NCBI GenBank assembly: GCA_020796225.1
Contig: CM036767.1
Coordinates: 10,775,927 to 10,839,926 of the forward strand
DNA: 64,000 bases
Source of the DNA: Arion vulgaris
Taxonomy: Eukaryota > Mollusca > Gastropoda > Stylommatophora > Arionidae
Direction of reading: 5' to 3'
Positions 11,601-25,495 of the stretch are shown here, one piece after another. Both the position numbers and the translations under genes were made by a program. The stretch's first letter is position 1, and every line of letters begins with the position of its first letter. The notes beneath the pieces are model-generated. The model did no database searches. It saw nothing but the letters and a program-made list of their open reading frames with translations, and was not told the DNA's origin.

Positions 11601-14600
11601 TTAGTCAAAATCGTTTATTTTAAATTTTGTTTTTGGGCATACAAAGTAAAATTTTAAAATTTTTCCCAACGTGTTCGTCATTGCTACATTTTTCTTCAGT
11701 CTTTCATATAATAATATATAAAATTTGACAATCAAATTCACAAAATTAAAACTAAACCCAAATGTCTTTTTTTTTTTGAAAAAAATTTTTATTTTTTGGA
11801 AATCAAACCATTACATTAAAAATTTCTTTTTTAAAGTTTCGTTGTCTGCCAGTCAATGGAAAAAACCCCTAAAAAAGTAAGATAAAGAAAAATAAAGATT
11901 GGTCTTTCTTGTAGCACCCCCAGTTCACCGTTATATGGGTAAAAATTCAAACATGTTGTTTTAAAAAATAAAGATAAAAAATGATTGGTTTGTCATTATT
12001 ATTTAAAATTTTTTTTAAAAATAACATTGAGATAATAGTGGGGGGATCTTGAGAATAACATATTTGTTTGAGAAAATGTAAATTCGTTAACGGAACTCAA
12101 CGCCGAAAAAAATGAAAAATGTACTTTGTTTCTTTTTTAAAATATTCCCTTTGCTTATTAGAAAGGGGCCCCAATTTAATTTTCCTTTTGGACGGCCCCC
12201 TAACCTTTCTAAATGTTTTTTTTTTGTTTTTTGACCCCTAAAGCCTTTTAAAAAATAAAAATTGGGGGTCCCCCCAAAAAAAATTTTCCCAAAAAAAGTT
12301 TGTAAAAAGTTAAAAAACTGGGGGAAAAGGGCCAGAACACCAATTCCTCAGAAAACCCAAACCAATTTTAAAGAAAACCTGATCAAAACCATAAAATTTG
12401 GGTACCCCCCCTTACCCCGGAAACCCCCCGCCCCCCCTTCATGGGTTGGAGTTGGGAAAAAAACCCCCCTTTTAACCCCCCTTTTTCAAAACCGGGGCCT
12501 GCTTGCAAAAAAAAAAGGGGGCCCTTGCACCATTCAATACATTCTTTTTCCCGGGGGCCTGGGGTTTTTTAAAAAATTTGTTTTCCCCCTTTTTTTCATT
12601 TTTTTCCAGGAATATGTGCTTTTAGTATTTGATCTTTTTTTCCTTCAGTTCCTTTCATATTTTTTATTTTTAATTTTGTTTGTAAAACCCATGTTTTTCT
12701 TTTTTAAATCAAATCCCTTAACCCTTTCCCCCTTTAAACCAAATACGGGTTTTGTTTTTTTTTAAAGACTAAAGCTATAAACGGGAAATTTTAGAATACA
12801 TTAAAAAAAAATAGTCCGGGGTGTAAACAAAATTAAGGGGAAATTTAAATAAAATTTAAACTCAATTTTAAAATTGACACCTCGCTGTAGCCCCCCACCA
12901 GATTTTTCTCTCCTCCTATCATCTTGAACAAATCAGTCAGTTGAGATCATTTAAAGGGGTCCTAAGAAAGGTAAGTACAAGTTTCTCTCCAGAAGATAAA
13001 AAGGAAAAAATTTATACCCTAAAAGAGTCATAAAGAGAGAATAGCAGGCCCCCAGTTCTATTGATTATAAGTTTCCCCCTGGGTTTCTAATGTAAAATTG
13101 AGATGTTTTTTTTGCCAGATGTTTCCTATTGCAATCTTTTAAAATTTCCCCTCTTTGTTTTTTTTCCCCCGTGTATATGACCCTTTTCCTTTGTTCGCTT
13201 GAAATTTTTATATTCAATTTGTCCCCATATCTTCCTCTTTTTTGGTTCCCCAAAAGTTGAATTTTTTTAAGTGTTTTTATTACCAGTGGTTCCTCATTCC
13301 CCATATTCAGGGCAGTTGAAAATTTTGGGCTCTGCAGTCTGATTCCTTTACACATTTAATTTTAATCTTAAATTTGGTTATACATGTGGCTGAATCGTTG
13401 TGCCCTTTCAAGGATTATGAGTAAAACCCCATGCCTCTGCTGATCTTAGCTTTAAAAGCCCCCAAAAACTGTCATATTCCCTTTGCAATCCATAATAATA
13501 ATAATTTTTCTCTCCGTTATTTTATGGGGCTCAATTTTCCCAACCCCTCTTCGGGGAAACTCCCCCAATTTATCCCAATCCAGGGCCATATCAAATTCAT
13601 TGTAAAATTTATTCCTCAATTGGTTTGTGTTGGGGTATAAACCCATAATATCAATACCCTTAAGTCACCTTCAATTTCATTAAAAAACCTTAAATTGTCA
13701 GTCCCTTAACACATTCATAAAATTCAATATTATTCCTACCCCCTCTGTGTAGTCTTCTGGTAAATGATTTTAAATTATCGCTCAAATCTCTACCCAAAAT
13801 TCTTTCCAATATCTCTAAAATATTCAGATCAATTCTTTAAATTTTCTTTCGTGAAGTTTTCCAGCTTTCCATTTTTCTTATTTCCATATTTTATTTTTTT
13901 TTGTTTAAATTTATATTTAAAAATGGAATGTCCCTGACCCCATGATCACCCCTGCAAAAGGGAAGTTATTATAGAACCCCTTTGTCCTGTGTTGCTGGGT
14001 ACAAATGAGAAAGAATATAAACTGTGCCCCAAATTGTCTGGGGCGACTAGTTGGACCTAAAAAACTACCTAGTAAAAAAAAGCGTCAAAACGATTTGGCC
14101 TCTTACAGGCAAATTTTTGGCCCCAATAAATCTCTTGGTGGATCCTCAGTCACAAAATGGTCGTGGAGCATTGAAGAAAAAAACATTAAAACTTTTTTTA
14201 TTCACATTTTTTTAATCCAAACTTTCTTGGGGGGGTAATGTTTGTTTTTTTTCCATCCCAGGGAAAAACCTTCTTTGGACCCCTTTCAGGTTGTTTCTTG
14301 TATCTTTGTGTGAGAATGCCATACCGGTGAAGACTTGGTCTCTAAAACCACCCACACAAGTCATTGTTCACCCAATCCACAAGGGGTTATGCTGGAAGCT
14401 TTCCCTTTAAGATTAATTTAGGGAGTTCTAAGCTCTTTATTTTGGGAAAAAGGTTTTTGTCTAACATTTAAAATATATATTAATTGGCATGTAATTTCAT
14501 CTTTACAACACATTTTTGGGCCAAAATGAGTAAAGTTCTTTTCTCCCAAATCTTTTGGTCAACTCCTTTTAAATTCAGTTAAAGGGTACTTTGATGGCCA

Positions 14601-16099
14601 GTTGTAAGCCCTCATGGTGTTTGCTGAAAATTATATCAGGGCAAATAATTTCATAAAGTTACTTGTAAAAAAAATATTCCCCAGTGGTTCCCGGGAAAAA
14701 ATTGGGGTAAAAACTTTTCCTGCCTTGTCTGGGGGCGACTAAAAGGGGACTTGGGGCTATACCCCACCCCAAAAATCACTAATGTTTCCTAAAAACCCGG
14801 GAATATTCAAACACTTATAAAAAGACCACAAAAAGAGGCTCAGGGGAAAAAGGGGATAGGATCGGGAAAAGATCGTCTTGGATAGGGGGTTTGGGGAAAC
14901 CTTGTTGGGTTTTCTGGGGGCGGAAAAAGAAAAAAAAATTAATATAATAAATTTAACAGAATATAAAAGTGTGGGAACCCTTTGGTTGAATGAATCTTTT
15001 TTTTTGTATTCGTTTCATATGTTCAAAACCCCCGGATGGGTTGCCTCTTAATGGCATGTAATTGGGTTCCTTTAGTTCCCCATTTAAAAAAATTTCTTAA
15101 AAGATCATTTTTTTTTCATTGGTGATGTTTATGGGGACGCTGGTGTGTTCGGGGTCTGTGGGGTTAGTTAAAACATAGTCCCCACGATAAAAGCCAAAAA
15201 GGTTCTCTATTTTTCACAAAAAAGGTAAATATTTTTCCAATCTGTACACTAATTGGACATTTTTTTAAATATACAAAAACCAAAAGACCCCTTCTGGTGT
15301 TTGATAAAAGTTATACAGTTTTTCTTTTATTTTCAAATAATTTTTGGTTCTAAACCCAGCAGCTTCGGGGCAGATCCTGGATGTACCCTTTCCCCACAGA
15401 TGTAAGGGTATGGGTTTTGTTCTGGTGGCTCAGCGAAAACATTTATATGGTTTAGTATTGATTTCAATCAGGAAGATTGTTCCTGGACCTATCAAAATGG
15501 ACAATAAAAATGAAAGGCTGTTTTCATTTGGGTTAAAAGAAACTTTCCAATGAAAAATAATAAAATAAATTAAATGCTGTTGAAAAAAAAAGCCTAAAAT
15601 AAATGAAAAAAAAATTTCCCTAATAATCAAAATTAACCCGGGGATTTTTTTGGGGTGCTTGGAATATCCCTTTCAGATCTTCTTGTCAAGATTGAAGTCG
15701 GACAAACATGTTATTACAAAAGTGAAAGTTATGTCAATAATTTAACCATTTCCCCTTTTAACTTTTGATTTTTTTTAATTGTGTGTTTCTTTGAATGAAA
15801 TATTGAAATTCTTTTATAATTTAAATCAAAAAACTGTTTGCCCACTAGCTTTTGGGTTCGGTGTCCATTTTCTGTACCATGGAATGCTAATAAATCTACA
15901 TCTCGGGAATCAAATTTGAAATATTATGGAAGTAGCGGCAGGTGGGGGTTTCAGAAAGCTGAATAAAAAAATATATCAGTTTATGGGCTAAAAGTAAGAC
16001 AAAACTAGTTTTTGACCAAAAGTTTTTATCAAAGAAAAAGGGACACAAAATGAAAAAACCCGGGGTAAAAGGCTCTGAGGTTATGGGGGAAACATGAGC

Positions 16100-17120
16100 C
16101 GGGGTTGGGGGGGGGCACGTGGCCCCCCCCCAACCCCAACCTCCCGGGACCCTGGAAACAGACTCGGGTTTCCCCGGTCTGGCTAAGAGGGCGGGTCGGG
16201 AACTCTGGTAGTGGAGCAGTGCAAGTACAAATCAAAAAGTCCATACTAACAAAATGCCTCTCACCGATGTCCACAAGAATTGAAATTCCCTAACGTAAAA
16301 AAGAAAAAAGTCTCTGCTGGGATGGAGGTGCCCCAGGACGAAAATTTATTAAAAGGGGAAGATCGAACCCTTTGAGGAGGGGGAAAACTTTTCACCCCTC
16401 GGGAGAATAAAAAAAACAGGCCGTAACGAATAAAGTTCCTCGTGTCGGTCGGAAAATTTCAGCGCCCCCATCGGTGGCCTGGGGCAATCATGTCTGGGCG
16501 GGGTTTTCCGGCGCAAAAAAAATTGCGTTTTGGGGCCAACGAACTACCCCCCCTGGGAAAACCCTGCGTCTTTCGTTAAAATTTAAAATCCCCCGGAAAC
16601 GGGTGGGATACCTAAAAGGGGGGGGGCCAGCCGGGGCCCGGCAATTCGTGCGTCATTCTCCCGGGAAAAACGGGCGGGGGTGGTGGCGGGGGCAAAATCC
16701 TAGTTTCGTTGATGTGGCTCAAAAACCCCCTACATTTTTTGGGGATGCGGTGCTTTCGAGGGTTAAATTCAAATTCCACCAACGCGTCAAAAAAAGGGTA
16801 GAATTTCCTTCTCCGGGTCAACCAAAAAAAGTACGGGAACAAGGCCACAATTCGGGTCAGACAGGAAGTCGGGGCTGAACATTGGGGAAACCCTCTTTAC
16901 AGGGGTTTTTTTCAGTAAACGGTCCGGGGACAAGCACAAGCCCCGAAATATTTCTCAGTCAGAACGGTAAAACAGCGTAACTCATTCCCGGCGTAGTCCA
17001 AAGCCCAAATTCACAAAGTTTTCGTAAAAACGAGATCGGGATCGTACCGGAAAGTTCACCTAGTAAATCAAAAACTGGCGAAAACGGGCGAGCGGGGTGG
17101 GGCCCAAAGGGCCCCAATCG
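16100..17120. other. GC-rich, CpG-rich patch inside the unpolished block
   Basis: The base composition is clearly different from the AT-rich neighbourhood, with many CG dinucleotides (for example around 16440-16530 and 17030-17100). The long open frame at 16474-16878 has no recognisable domain and is inflated by G and A runs. It may be a CpG island, an exon-bearing stretch or a GC-rich mobile element. Confidence 0.3.
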
Positions 17121-17934
17121 TCCCCACTGGTCACTCCTTCTTGCCAGTGGACCAATTATACATCACAATAGAATGCCAAATTGGGCCTGAAGAACGTCGC
17201 GAAAAAGAAAACAAAATCCCAAAAATGTTTTTCTAAAAAAAAAAAATTTTTTTTTTTTTATTAAACAAAAACCAAAATTGCCCAAACCCTCAGACTCGGG
17301 GGAGGGGAACCCTTTTTCCCCTTTAAAAATTTTTTTGGGGGGGAAGGTTTTCCCCAAATTTTTTTTTTAAAAATGGGGTTTCATTTTGTTTTTTTAAACC
17401 AGTTTTTTTTTCATTTTAAATGAGGGGTTCACATCCCTTATTTTTGCCCCGCCAGAGTAGGAAAAATGTAGTGGGTTGTTCCCTTTTTAAACATGGTTTG
17501 GGGTTGTTTTACAGTGGGCATAGTTGTTTTCCCCCCCGTAAACCCAAAAACTGCCCAGCCTCAATTGACTTTGATGGGACTGGGGAAAAAGGCAGCTGTC
17601 GTGATGTTGCCACATCACCCATTGTGTCCGATGGTCAATAAAAAAATAGGTTTTCTGTATTCCCAATATCCTGGTATGAAAAAGGGTTCCCCTACATTCT
17701 CTTATTTTACCAAGGGGGGAGTATTGGGAAATTTTAAAAAAAATGTGAAGACACCAAAGAAAAGGAAAGAAGATGGTCACAACTTTTGTTCTCTTGGGGT
17801 TAAAAGATCAAGTGAACATTTGGGGCTATGCTTCTTCAAAAAAAAAAGAAAAATGACTGGGAAAGGATCAAATTTGGTTCCTTTTTTTTTTCTCTTGTTT
17901 CTTTTAAAACTATGCCCCTCTGCCCCCATGTTCT

Positions 17935-18065
17935 AGTGCGTTGGACAGGGTGACAATTTTTGTGGGGAGTTCAATTCCAGGGGTGACAGAAAAGCCACAA
18001 GTTCTCCCCGTTTGGGGTTCGTGGGGAACCGAATGGTTACGATGTCCCTGGCCAGAAGGGTAAGT
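17935..18065 (+). repeat. SINE S1, blurred copy
   Basis: TAGTGCGTTGGACAGGGTGA, GAGTTCAATTCCAGGGG (B box) and GACAGAAAAGCC match 49160-49235. About 20 internal bases are missing. Confidence 0.6.
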
Positions 18066-18289
18066 AATCTTCTGGATTGAAAAAAAAAAACTTTACTCTT
18101 AAGACTTACTTTCTCCAGTCTTAAAAAACTTGCCCCTGATTGCATTGTGAATTCCACTAATTGGGTCCCCCAAAACTGGTGGTAAAAACGGAGGATGTTG
18201 TCCTTCTAAACTGTACAGTGTCATTGGACTTTTAACCTTGCCGGCCCCCCAGAACCATTGAGCTGGTGAACTGTCATTAAACAAAAAAA

Positions 18290-18640
18290 ATTGTGCCAAA
18301 GTTTACAAAGGGAAAGGGAAAAAAATCAATATTTTATTTACAAGATATTATGTATCTGCCCAACCTGGATGGCATCAGTTGATAAAAAAAATAATCAGCA
18401 AGTTAAATTCGCCCGAATGATGGGGGGAAAAGAAAAACATATGAAAAGACTCAGGAAAAATGGGTTTGATCAGTACGAACCCCAAAAAAAAAAAAAAATT
18501 AAATGGTTCGCCCAAACGATTACCAACAGGCAGTGGTCTCAAAAGCAATGCTACTCCCAAAACAGTGAAAACAAGGCAAAAGGGAATCCATGCAAATGGA
18601 CCTCAAGATAACAGAGGCAATAAAAAAACACTGTTTTAAG
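18290..18640 (+). mobile_element. LINE LN-H fragment, blurred
   Basis: The translation of 18470-18600 contains KKKIKWFAQTITNRQWSQKQ, which resembles IKWFGHISR..TDSVPQRAM of LN-H (46580-46640). The surroundings are A-rich and frameshifted. Confidence 0.4.
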
Positions 18641-21600
18641 CAACACAAAAACCTGTTCTGAAATCTCTGTTATCCTGGGCTTCCAAAAAACAATTTTTGG
18701 AGAAAAAAAACAAATATATTTGAAGAATCATTCATAAATCTGAAAAAATTGAATCAAGCTGGACCAATACGGGGGGGGGCATAAATAGAAGAATGGTTGC
18801 ACTTGTTGCCTAAGCACCAGGTGTTTCACATTTAGAAAAAAAATTTATAATTTATATGAAATTTTTTTCTTAAATACCTTATTTTTTTGTAAAAATAGTC
18901 ATCTCAATGTTCCCCCCCAAAAAAAAAAAAAAATAAATATTATATAACCATAGTTTAACCCCGAGGGGGAAAATTATTATTAATCCTTTATAGAATTGGT
19001 AACCTTTCAAAAAATTTTTCCCAAACTCATTTATTTTCTGATATTTTTTAGAAATTTTTGAAACTCTTTCTTTTAAACAATTTTAACGTTCGGGGGGGTT
19101 CTTGTAATGCTTCCTCTAATAATGCGTCTTCGCATTCTTCCTAATTATTAAAAAAAACTATAGGGTATTTGAAAAAGAAAATAAAATGTAAATCAACAAA
19201 ATGGAAAAATAATCAACTAATGGGGTATTTTGTAAAAAAAAATTGTGCGGACACACAAAACGGCGAAATCCGTTGAAGTGAATTTTATAAATGTCCGGGT
19301 TTCCCCGTGTTCCCGGGCACAGGTCTCAGAAAAAATCTACTTGAATAAACTAAATAAGGGCTCCCAAAAAAATTAAAATATTTTAATTTATATGATTAAC
19401 GTGGTTGAAAGTTAATGACTAATCCCTCCTATGTTGTAATCTGGCTTTTTTTTATATCCCCTGATTTTAAAACTTTCTTAAGGGGTTCTGGTGTAACAAA
19501 AATTCGATTTTAATGTGGATCGGAATCAAAAATTTGATTTTATTTAATTTTAAACTAAAATTTATCATTTAAAAAATTTTTCTTTTTCTGATCAAAATTT
19601 TATGGGAAATTTCAGAAAAAAAGGTGAAAATTGGGTTAAACTAAGCCGTTTAGGGAAAACATCAGACACTAAGGAAAAAAAATTTTTTAATAAATTTTTA
19701 AATATATATATATATTAATTAAAAATAAATTTAAAAATTTTAAAAAAATTCTGGCAAATGGAAAGGCCCTTCCCTAGTTTATGGGAGTGAATCCTAAAAA
19801 AAAATAAAGAAAAAACCCGATCGTTGGGGGGAAGAACAAATATTAGCTTTTTTTCCTTTTACTATGCCAAAAGTTTTTGGCCCAAAAACCCTATAAAGGT
19901 GCACAGGGTACCTGGGTCTAAAAGCAAACAGAGAAAGGTCAATATTTTATTGACATTCCAAACTGTCTTTGCCATGTCTGGTTTGGAAGAATTTGAAATA
20001 AATGTTGCATGAAGTTCTGGACTCAAAAAAAGGAGGGCAACAAAACAAACCACCAGAAATTTCAGACCTTAAAATGGATGCCATAGAATAAAGGCTGGAT
20101 GGGATGTAGTTACAAATAGGAACTCAAAGGTCCCTGGAGAACAAGCGTACCAGTGGAAAGAGCTAGAAGAGGTCTGGATGGACGTTGGGAAAAAAACCGG
20201 AAGCATTGAAAAAAGGAATGTTTGGAACCCGCAGAAAAGGAGTGGGGGGAAAGGGTGACATACCCGGAGAAAGGTAGAGTTAAAAGGATAGGTAATACAT
20301 GGAAAGAATTTGAAGGGGGCAGGGAGGGCTGGAAAAGTTTTTGAACCTGTGTTCCCTTGGTTAAATGTGAAAAATGCTCCTGGGCCCAGGGGTGTACTTC
20401 CCCCCCAGAGAACATTGAACACCCCCCAACATTTGGAGACAGTCCCCTTATGAGCAATAGTTTTTTGGTTGGTTCAATGATGATAATAAAATTTTTTACA
20501 AAAACTGAAAAAAAAACTTTAAAAAATTGTTCATAAATATGGAGGAAAATACAATCCTCTTTTTTTAGGACCCCGAAAACATTTGGAAAAATAATATAAC
20601 ATATCATTATTATATTTTTCTTGTGTTTTCTTACATCCTTAAGCAATTTTTTTCAAACCCCTCTTTCTGTCAATTTCAATCTCTTCTTAAAAATTTAAAT
20701 TTAATATTTCTTTCTTTCTTAGTTAAATTTATTTCAGGGTTCATGAAATTTTTCTTTAAGAAAAATATTTAAATTAAAAGTGATTGGGAGAATCAGTCGG
20801 AAAACCACGAATAAGGCTCAATGAAAATTTTTGAACCCCGACAAATACTACTGGATATATTCCGATGTTGAGCCGAATTCATCTCCCCAAATGGGGATGC
20901 CCGTGGAAAAACACCATCCGGGGCCGAAATTCTGTAAAAATTTTTTCCTTAAAGGGGTATACTTTTTTTTATCATAGATCGATCATTTGATTTTGTTGTA
21001 TTTGTATCTTTCAAAAAAACTTTACCCGAAAACTCCCCCAAAGAATAAAATTCCCCTTTTCTCTCTCCATTCAGGCGGGGGTCTGTGTCCAGCGAGCCCC
21101 CCTTTATATGTTTCCCTTATTGGGGATAACTGCCAATACAAAAACCCCCCGTTTCCAGTCGGGGTTCCCCCCATTTTAAATCCGTGATTTACGTTTATCT
21201 GGGGTCACGTCCCTTAATATGACGTAATATTTTAAACAATGTCTATCTCACTATTTTTAAAATTTTTTTCCACAAAATCAGTAAAAATTTTTAATATACT
21301 CGACTTAAAGGGAAAACTGCGACGATGATCGCCCCTTTGCCGACAGAACAGGGCTTCAAATTCTTGGGGACATTCCATATCCAACGTTCGGGTCACCATC
21401 AACCTAAAGAAACATGAATTTTGTCTTACCCCCACCTAACCCCCAAAACCCTCTTTCCTCCACAAAACCACAATCGTGATCTTGTACAAATACGATGAAC
21501 TCGTGGATTTGACTTAAAAACCCTTTAGATCGCAAAAAAAGTTGATTTGTCTTAGATACCCTTTCCACCCATTAACATTAACATTACTAATACTAACCAT

Positions 21601-21789
21601 TACAATACAAACCCACTCTATTATCATCCAATTATAAACACACTTTCCTAATTTTTGAAAAACTGGGAAAAAAGGGAAGCAACCACGTAAACGGTTGATT
21701 TCGCCCCTTATACGTTCAGTGTTTTATTCTTTTTGAACGGGAGATATTTTTTCTAAAAATCCCCGCAAATTTGTTTCAATTCCCGGGGG

Positions 21790-22030
21790 TTTCCAGGTGG
21801 ATGGGTTGCATTAAGTGAGCCCGGGTCTCTGGGGGTGGGTTAAACCCTTTCCGTGAGTCAGGGCTGATTCGAAACCCGGGTCCCTTCTGTTCCGGGCATT
21901 TTCCCGAGACCCCCAGGTTGTTGCTGGGCTACGGTTCGTGCTTTGTGCAATACTCTCGGCAGGTGGTGTGCCATTTCTGCGGAAGGGGAGATTGGGTAAA
22001 CCCCTCAATGAATCAATCTTGGCAAAACCC
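21790..22030 (+). repeat. SX repeat, longest copy
   Basis: GTGCAATACTCTCGGCAGGT, GGTGTGCCATTTCTGCGGAA and GGGTAAACCCC end the element. Upstream, GATTCGAAACCCGGGTCCC (21878-) resembles a B box, so SX is probably tRNA-derived. Confidence 0.4.
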
Positions 22031-22789
22031 TTTATCTTGTACAACGTGAAATTTAATTCCCGGATCAGTTAAATCCGTTTGTCATTTTTTATTTCAAAAA
22101 TCAATCTAGTCTTTTATGTTTTAAAAATCAATTAGTCATTTTTTTATTTCAAAACTTTAATTAGTCTTTTTTTAAAAAAATTTTTTCTTTTTAAAAAATA
22201 ATTAGTCTTTGTAATTTTAAAACATCAATTTTAAAACATTTTAATTTTTAAAACATCAATTTATATTTTAATTTAAAACATCATTTTTATTTTAAATTTT
22301 TAAAAAAAAATTTTGTTTTTAATTTTAAAAAAAATTTTATTATTTTTAAAAATTTCAACTTTATTTTCAAAATTATTCCATTAATAAATGTTTTTGCATT
22401 ATTAATTATTTTAAAGCACAAAAAAACTTTTAAAAATTTAAAAAATACAGAAACACATGAAAAATAATTTTTTTAAAATTTCGTTACAACATTGTACAAT
22501 TATTCAACATTCTTTATCTGTCAACAAAAAAATTTAAAAAAAAATTATGTTTTTGGGTTTAGGAAATTGATAAAGGGCTTTTTTTGGGGAAATTAGGCCG
22601 CTTGGGGATTTTCCAGGAAGTTCTGTTTTGGTTTTCTTATTGTGCCCAACACAAAAATTCCCGATTTTCTGGGGATTCGGGGTTTTTAATGACTGAGGAA
22701 GTTTTGCCTGTCAACATGATCCTCTACATTGTGCTTTGGGGTTTTTTTCCCATGTGCTGTGTGCATCATGGGGAAGTTTCAGTTTTTTT

Positions 22790-22965
22790 CTTTCTGCCCG
22801 GGTGTATTTGCTCTGTATTGTTAGTCTTTGATGTCCAGGATATCTTTTTTATCATCCATTAGGTTTTGGTCTTCCCTCGGGGGTCTGGTCAGATTGCCCG
22901 GTTTTAAAAGGGGCGAGATGGTAGAAGATCTGGTTTTTTCCCTTCTATTGTACTTATGATATAAA
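22790..22965 (-). mobile_element. LINE LN-I 3' end, blurred
   Basis: The minus-strand translation gives a REDQNLMDDKKDILDIKD-like end, the GRP..W(M)D-IL-I-D C terminus of a LINE. The DNA block TTGATGTCCAGGATATCT recurs at 26397. Confidence 0.5.
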
Positions 22966-24004
22966 ATAATATTTGTACTACAGTAGGAAATATGACAAAT
23001 AATTTTTTTTTTTTTCTCCGGGAAACCTAATTTCTTCACTGTCTATTTGTGATCTATTCATTGTCGGGCTTCCGGGTTCTTAAACTCTTATTATATTTTT
23101 TAAAAAAAGCTACTTCAATGATTTTGTTGTTATTAACCATTTCTTTTACATAAAGAAAATGGCTGTCTTTGAAAAACCCTACTAGAGAAATGCCCGAAAG
23201 ACTTATGTTAAAAAAGGGGAAAAAGAATGGATGGAAAAAAAAACAGTTTACTAAAAACCCTCTTTAAAAAAACCTTTTTGGGGCCCAAGCAATCAGTTAG
23301 CTTTTATTAATTAAAATTTTTTTCTCTCTTCCTCATCCAAAGGTTTTTTCCCTATACTCTTGTACAAATAAAATTTTACTGCTCGACGGGTCTATAGATT
23401 CAAATTTTACCAACAAAGGGGTTCAAAGGGGTGATGTGTATAACCATCCTGACTTAAAATTTAGGACCTTATAAATTTGACCAGTTGGGGTTCGTAGACG
23501 GGCAATCATACAGATTTTTCACAGGACAAGGGGACATCAAATCATATTTAGATTTCCCAAATCTAAAGAAAAAATTTAAAAATCTGAAATCCATTTTGGT
23601 ATTTTTCTTTTTTTTTCTGGACTTTTCTTCTTTACCATTATAAAAAAAGTTATTTATAAACTATTCATTTTGGGTTCCTTTTTTTCAAAGTTTCTCCTGG
23701 AAATTTTCCTGGGGGCCATGTTTCATTAATTTGCTAGGGATGATGGGCAGAACTACAGGATGTGCTATCGAGTCTGGTTTGGTCTACATCCCCTCTGAGC
23801 AGGCTTTTTCCCCTATGCATGGGGGTTTCTGCATGTCTTGTTTTAGTGGAAGTTTTTGGGCTGTTTTTAATAGTTGCGAAACATTTTGTGGGTGTTTGCT
23901 GTTTCTTCATTTCCGCAAATGTTATTCTGTCTGAAATTCGTCTTCTAAAGGGCTGTGTAAAGATTAATTTTTTGCACTGGGTTTTACTCTGACCCCACCC
24001 CAGT

Positions 24005-24200
24005 GGTTACCGGGCCCCCTTGGGGGGTTTAAGAATAGAACCACTTTACCGCCACGCATGTCGAGGCGACTAAGGAGGTTTTTGGGTTTAAAAACGGATC
24101 ATTTTCCTAAACATGAAGTCTATGTTTTGGGGCCTCCCAAAAAATGTCAACTTTTCATTTTTTGGCAAATCAAACATTTCAAAAAGGTTAAATGGTGGGA
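24005..24200 (+). repeat. Core-domain SINE, blurred copy
   Basis: AGTGGTTACCGGG, AAGAATAGAACCACTTTACC, GCCACGCATGTCGAGGCGAC, TAAGGAGGTTT and AAGTCTATG keep the family's order. The core has lost TAAGA. Confidence 0.65.
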
Positions 24201-24689
24201 GAACAATGCAAGAAAAGGGGGAACTCTGAACCTCAAATTTTTATCAAAAATACTGGGAAGTAAAGGCGGGCAGTATGATGTTGACCACATTTTCTGTCAC
24301 CGACAATCAATGAAAAAATTGTTTGGTTTAAAAGTTTATAAAAAACCTCAATATGAAAAAAAGGGTTTTCCTTTTTTTCCTTTTTTTTAAACCGTGCTTA
24401 AAAAATATGTGGAATCATTCTTTCTCTTCTTCTTTGACAAGTTGGATCGTGTGTAAACGTTTCCTGATTATATCAAATTACCAGCGCTAAGTTTATTTGA
24501 CATATTAAAAAAAGAGTCTTGTGGGAGAAATTGGTCCACCTCTTTAAAAATTCGAACTTTTCCCCAAAGGGGGCCCCCTTTTAAAAAAAATTGGCCCGGG
24601 GGGAAGGTTGGTGCCCACCTCTTTCCCTTCAAAAAAAAATTTTAAGGGTTCCGGGCCCCTTTTTTAAAAAAAAGGGCCCCCTTTTTGGA

Positions 24690-24930
24690 TGGTACCCCAG
24701 ATCTCTGATCTTCGTGGAGTGAATCAGTTCCTAGTCCCATCAAGTGGATGATGAAATTTTAATCTCAAGAACCTTGGGGGTTCAAAAATCGGAAGAACAG
24801 ACTGAATAGCCTGTCAGGTAAAAAATTATTGAAAAAATTTAAAATAAAATTCCTAAAAATTTTCCAAAACTTTAAAATTTTCTTTGGGAAACCTTTGTTG
24901 TGCTCATTCATGCACCCGCTAGATCTTCCC
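24690..24930 (+). repeat. SZ repeat, blurred copy
   Basis: GTTCCTAGTCCCATC, GAAGAACAGA, TAAAATAAAATTCCTAAAAA and TTGTGCTCATTCATGCACCC align with 44410-44640. Confidence 0.4.
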
Positions 24931-25204
24931 GCATAAGAAAGATATCAAAGCAACCCCTTTTACTCCCCAGTCAATAATGATGGGTTTTATCAATCAAAAA
25001 AAGTCGGCGATAAAAAATTTTCTTTACATTTAAATTTTATTTTATTACTTAAGTAGGGAAAAATTTAACAAATATGTGAAAATGTGGAAAATTGATTCAA
25101 AATTTACAAAAAATTTGCATTTCCCAAATCTCTGCTTTCATAAAATTTTATTTAAAACAAAGAAAAAGATTACAACAATTAAATTTCTACTAAAAATTTC
25201 AACG

Positions 25205-25495
25205 TTCAAAGGAAATAAGTGAGAAATGAGAATATCAAACATTGTTTGGGACTTCCCCCTCATTTTTCAAAAACAAAAATCAAGTGGGTTTGGCCACAAA
25301 AGAATGGGAAACCCTTACTCCCTCCACATAACCAAAAATCGACATTGGGCCGGCACGAGGGGAGGCCAAGAACAGTGGATGAATATCTCTCAGAAATCCT
25401 AAAACTGGACCACACATCAAACGCCCACCTGGCCAAAAAAAAAACTAACTCTCCCCCCCCTTTCCCGACAAATGAGTTAAGATAAGATAAAATTG
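25205..25495 (+). mobile_element. LINE LN-E 3' end, blurred
   Basis: It translates to RNENIK, KIKWV(F)W(GH), PP..KSTLGRHEGRPRT and ISEILKLDHTSNAHLA, homologous to 43840-44110. It ends GTTAAGATAAGATAAAATTG, the same GATAA-type tail as the clean copy. Confidence 0.6.

Noticed and set aside
12262..12765. 167-codon plus-strand ORF in the unpolished block
   Set aside because: Rich in Lys, Phe and Pro from homopolymer runs, with no domain. It is explained by stretched homopolymers.
16474..16878. 134-codon ORF in the GC-rich patch
   Set aside because: Its composition follows G and A runs and no motif is recognisable; the patch itself is reported instead.
20110..20646. 178-codon minus-strand ORF
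   Set aside because: Low-complexity Phe/Ser/Leu sequence in the unpolished block, no family features.
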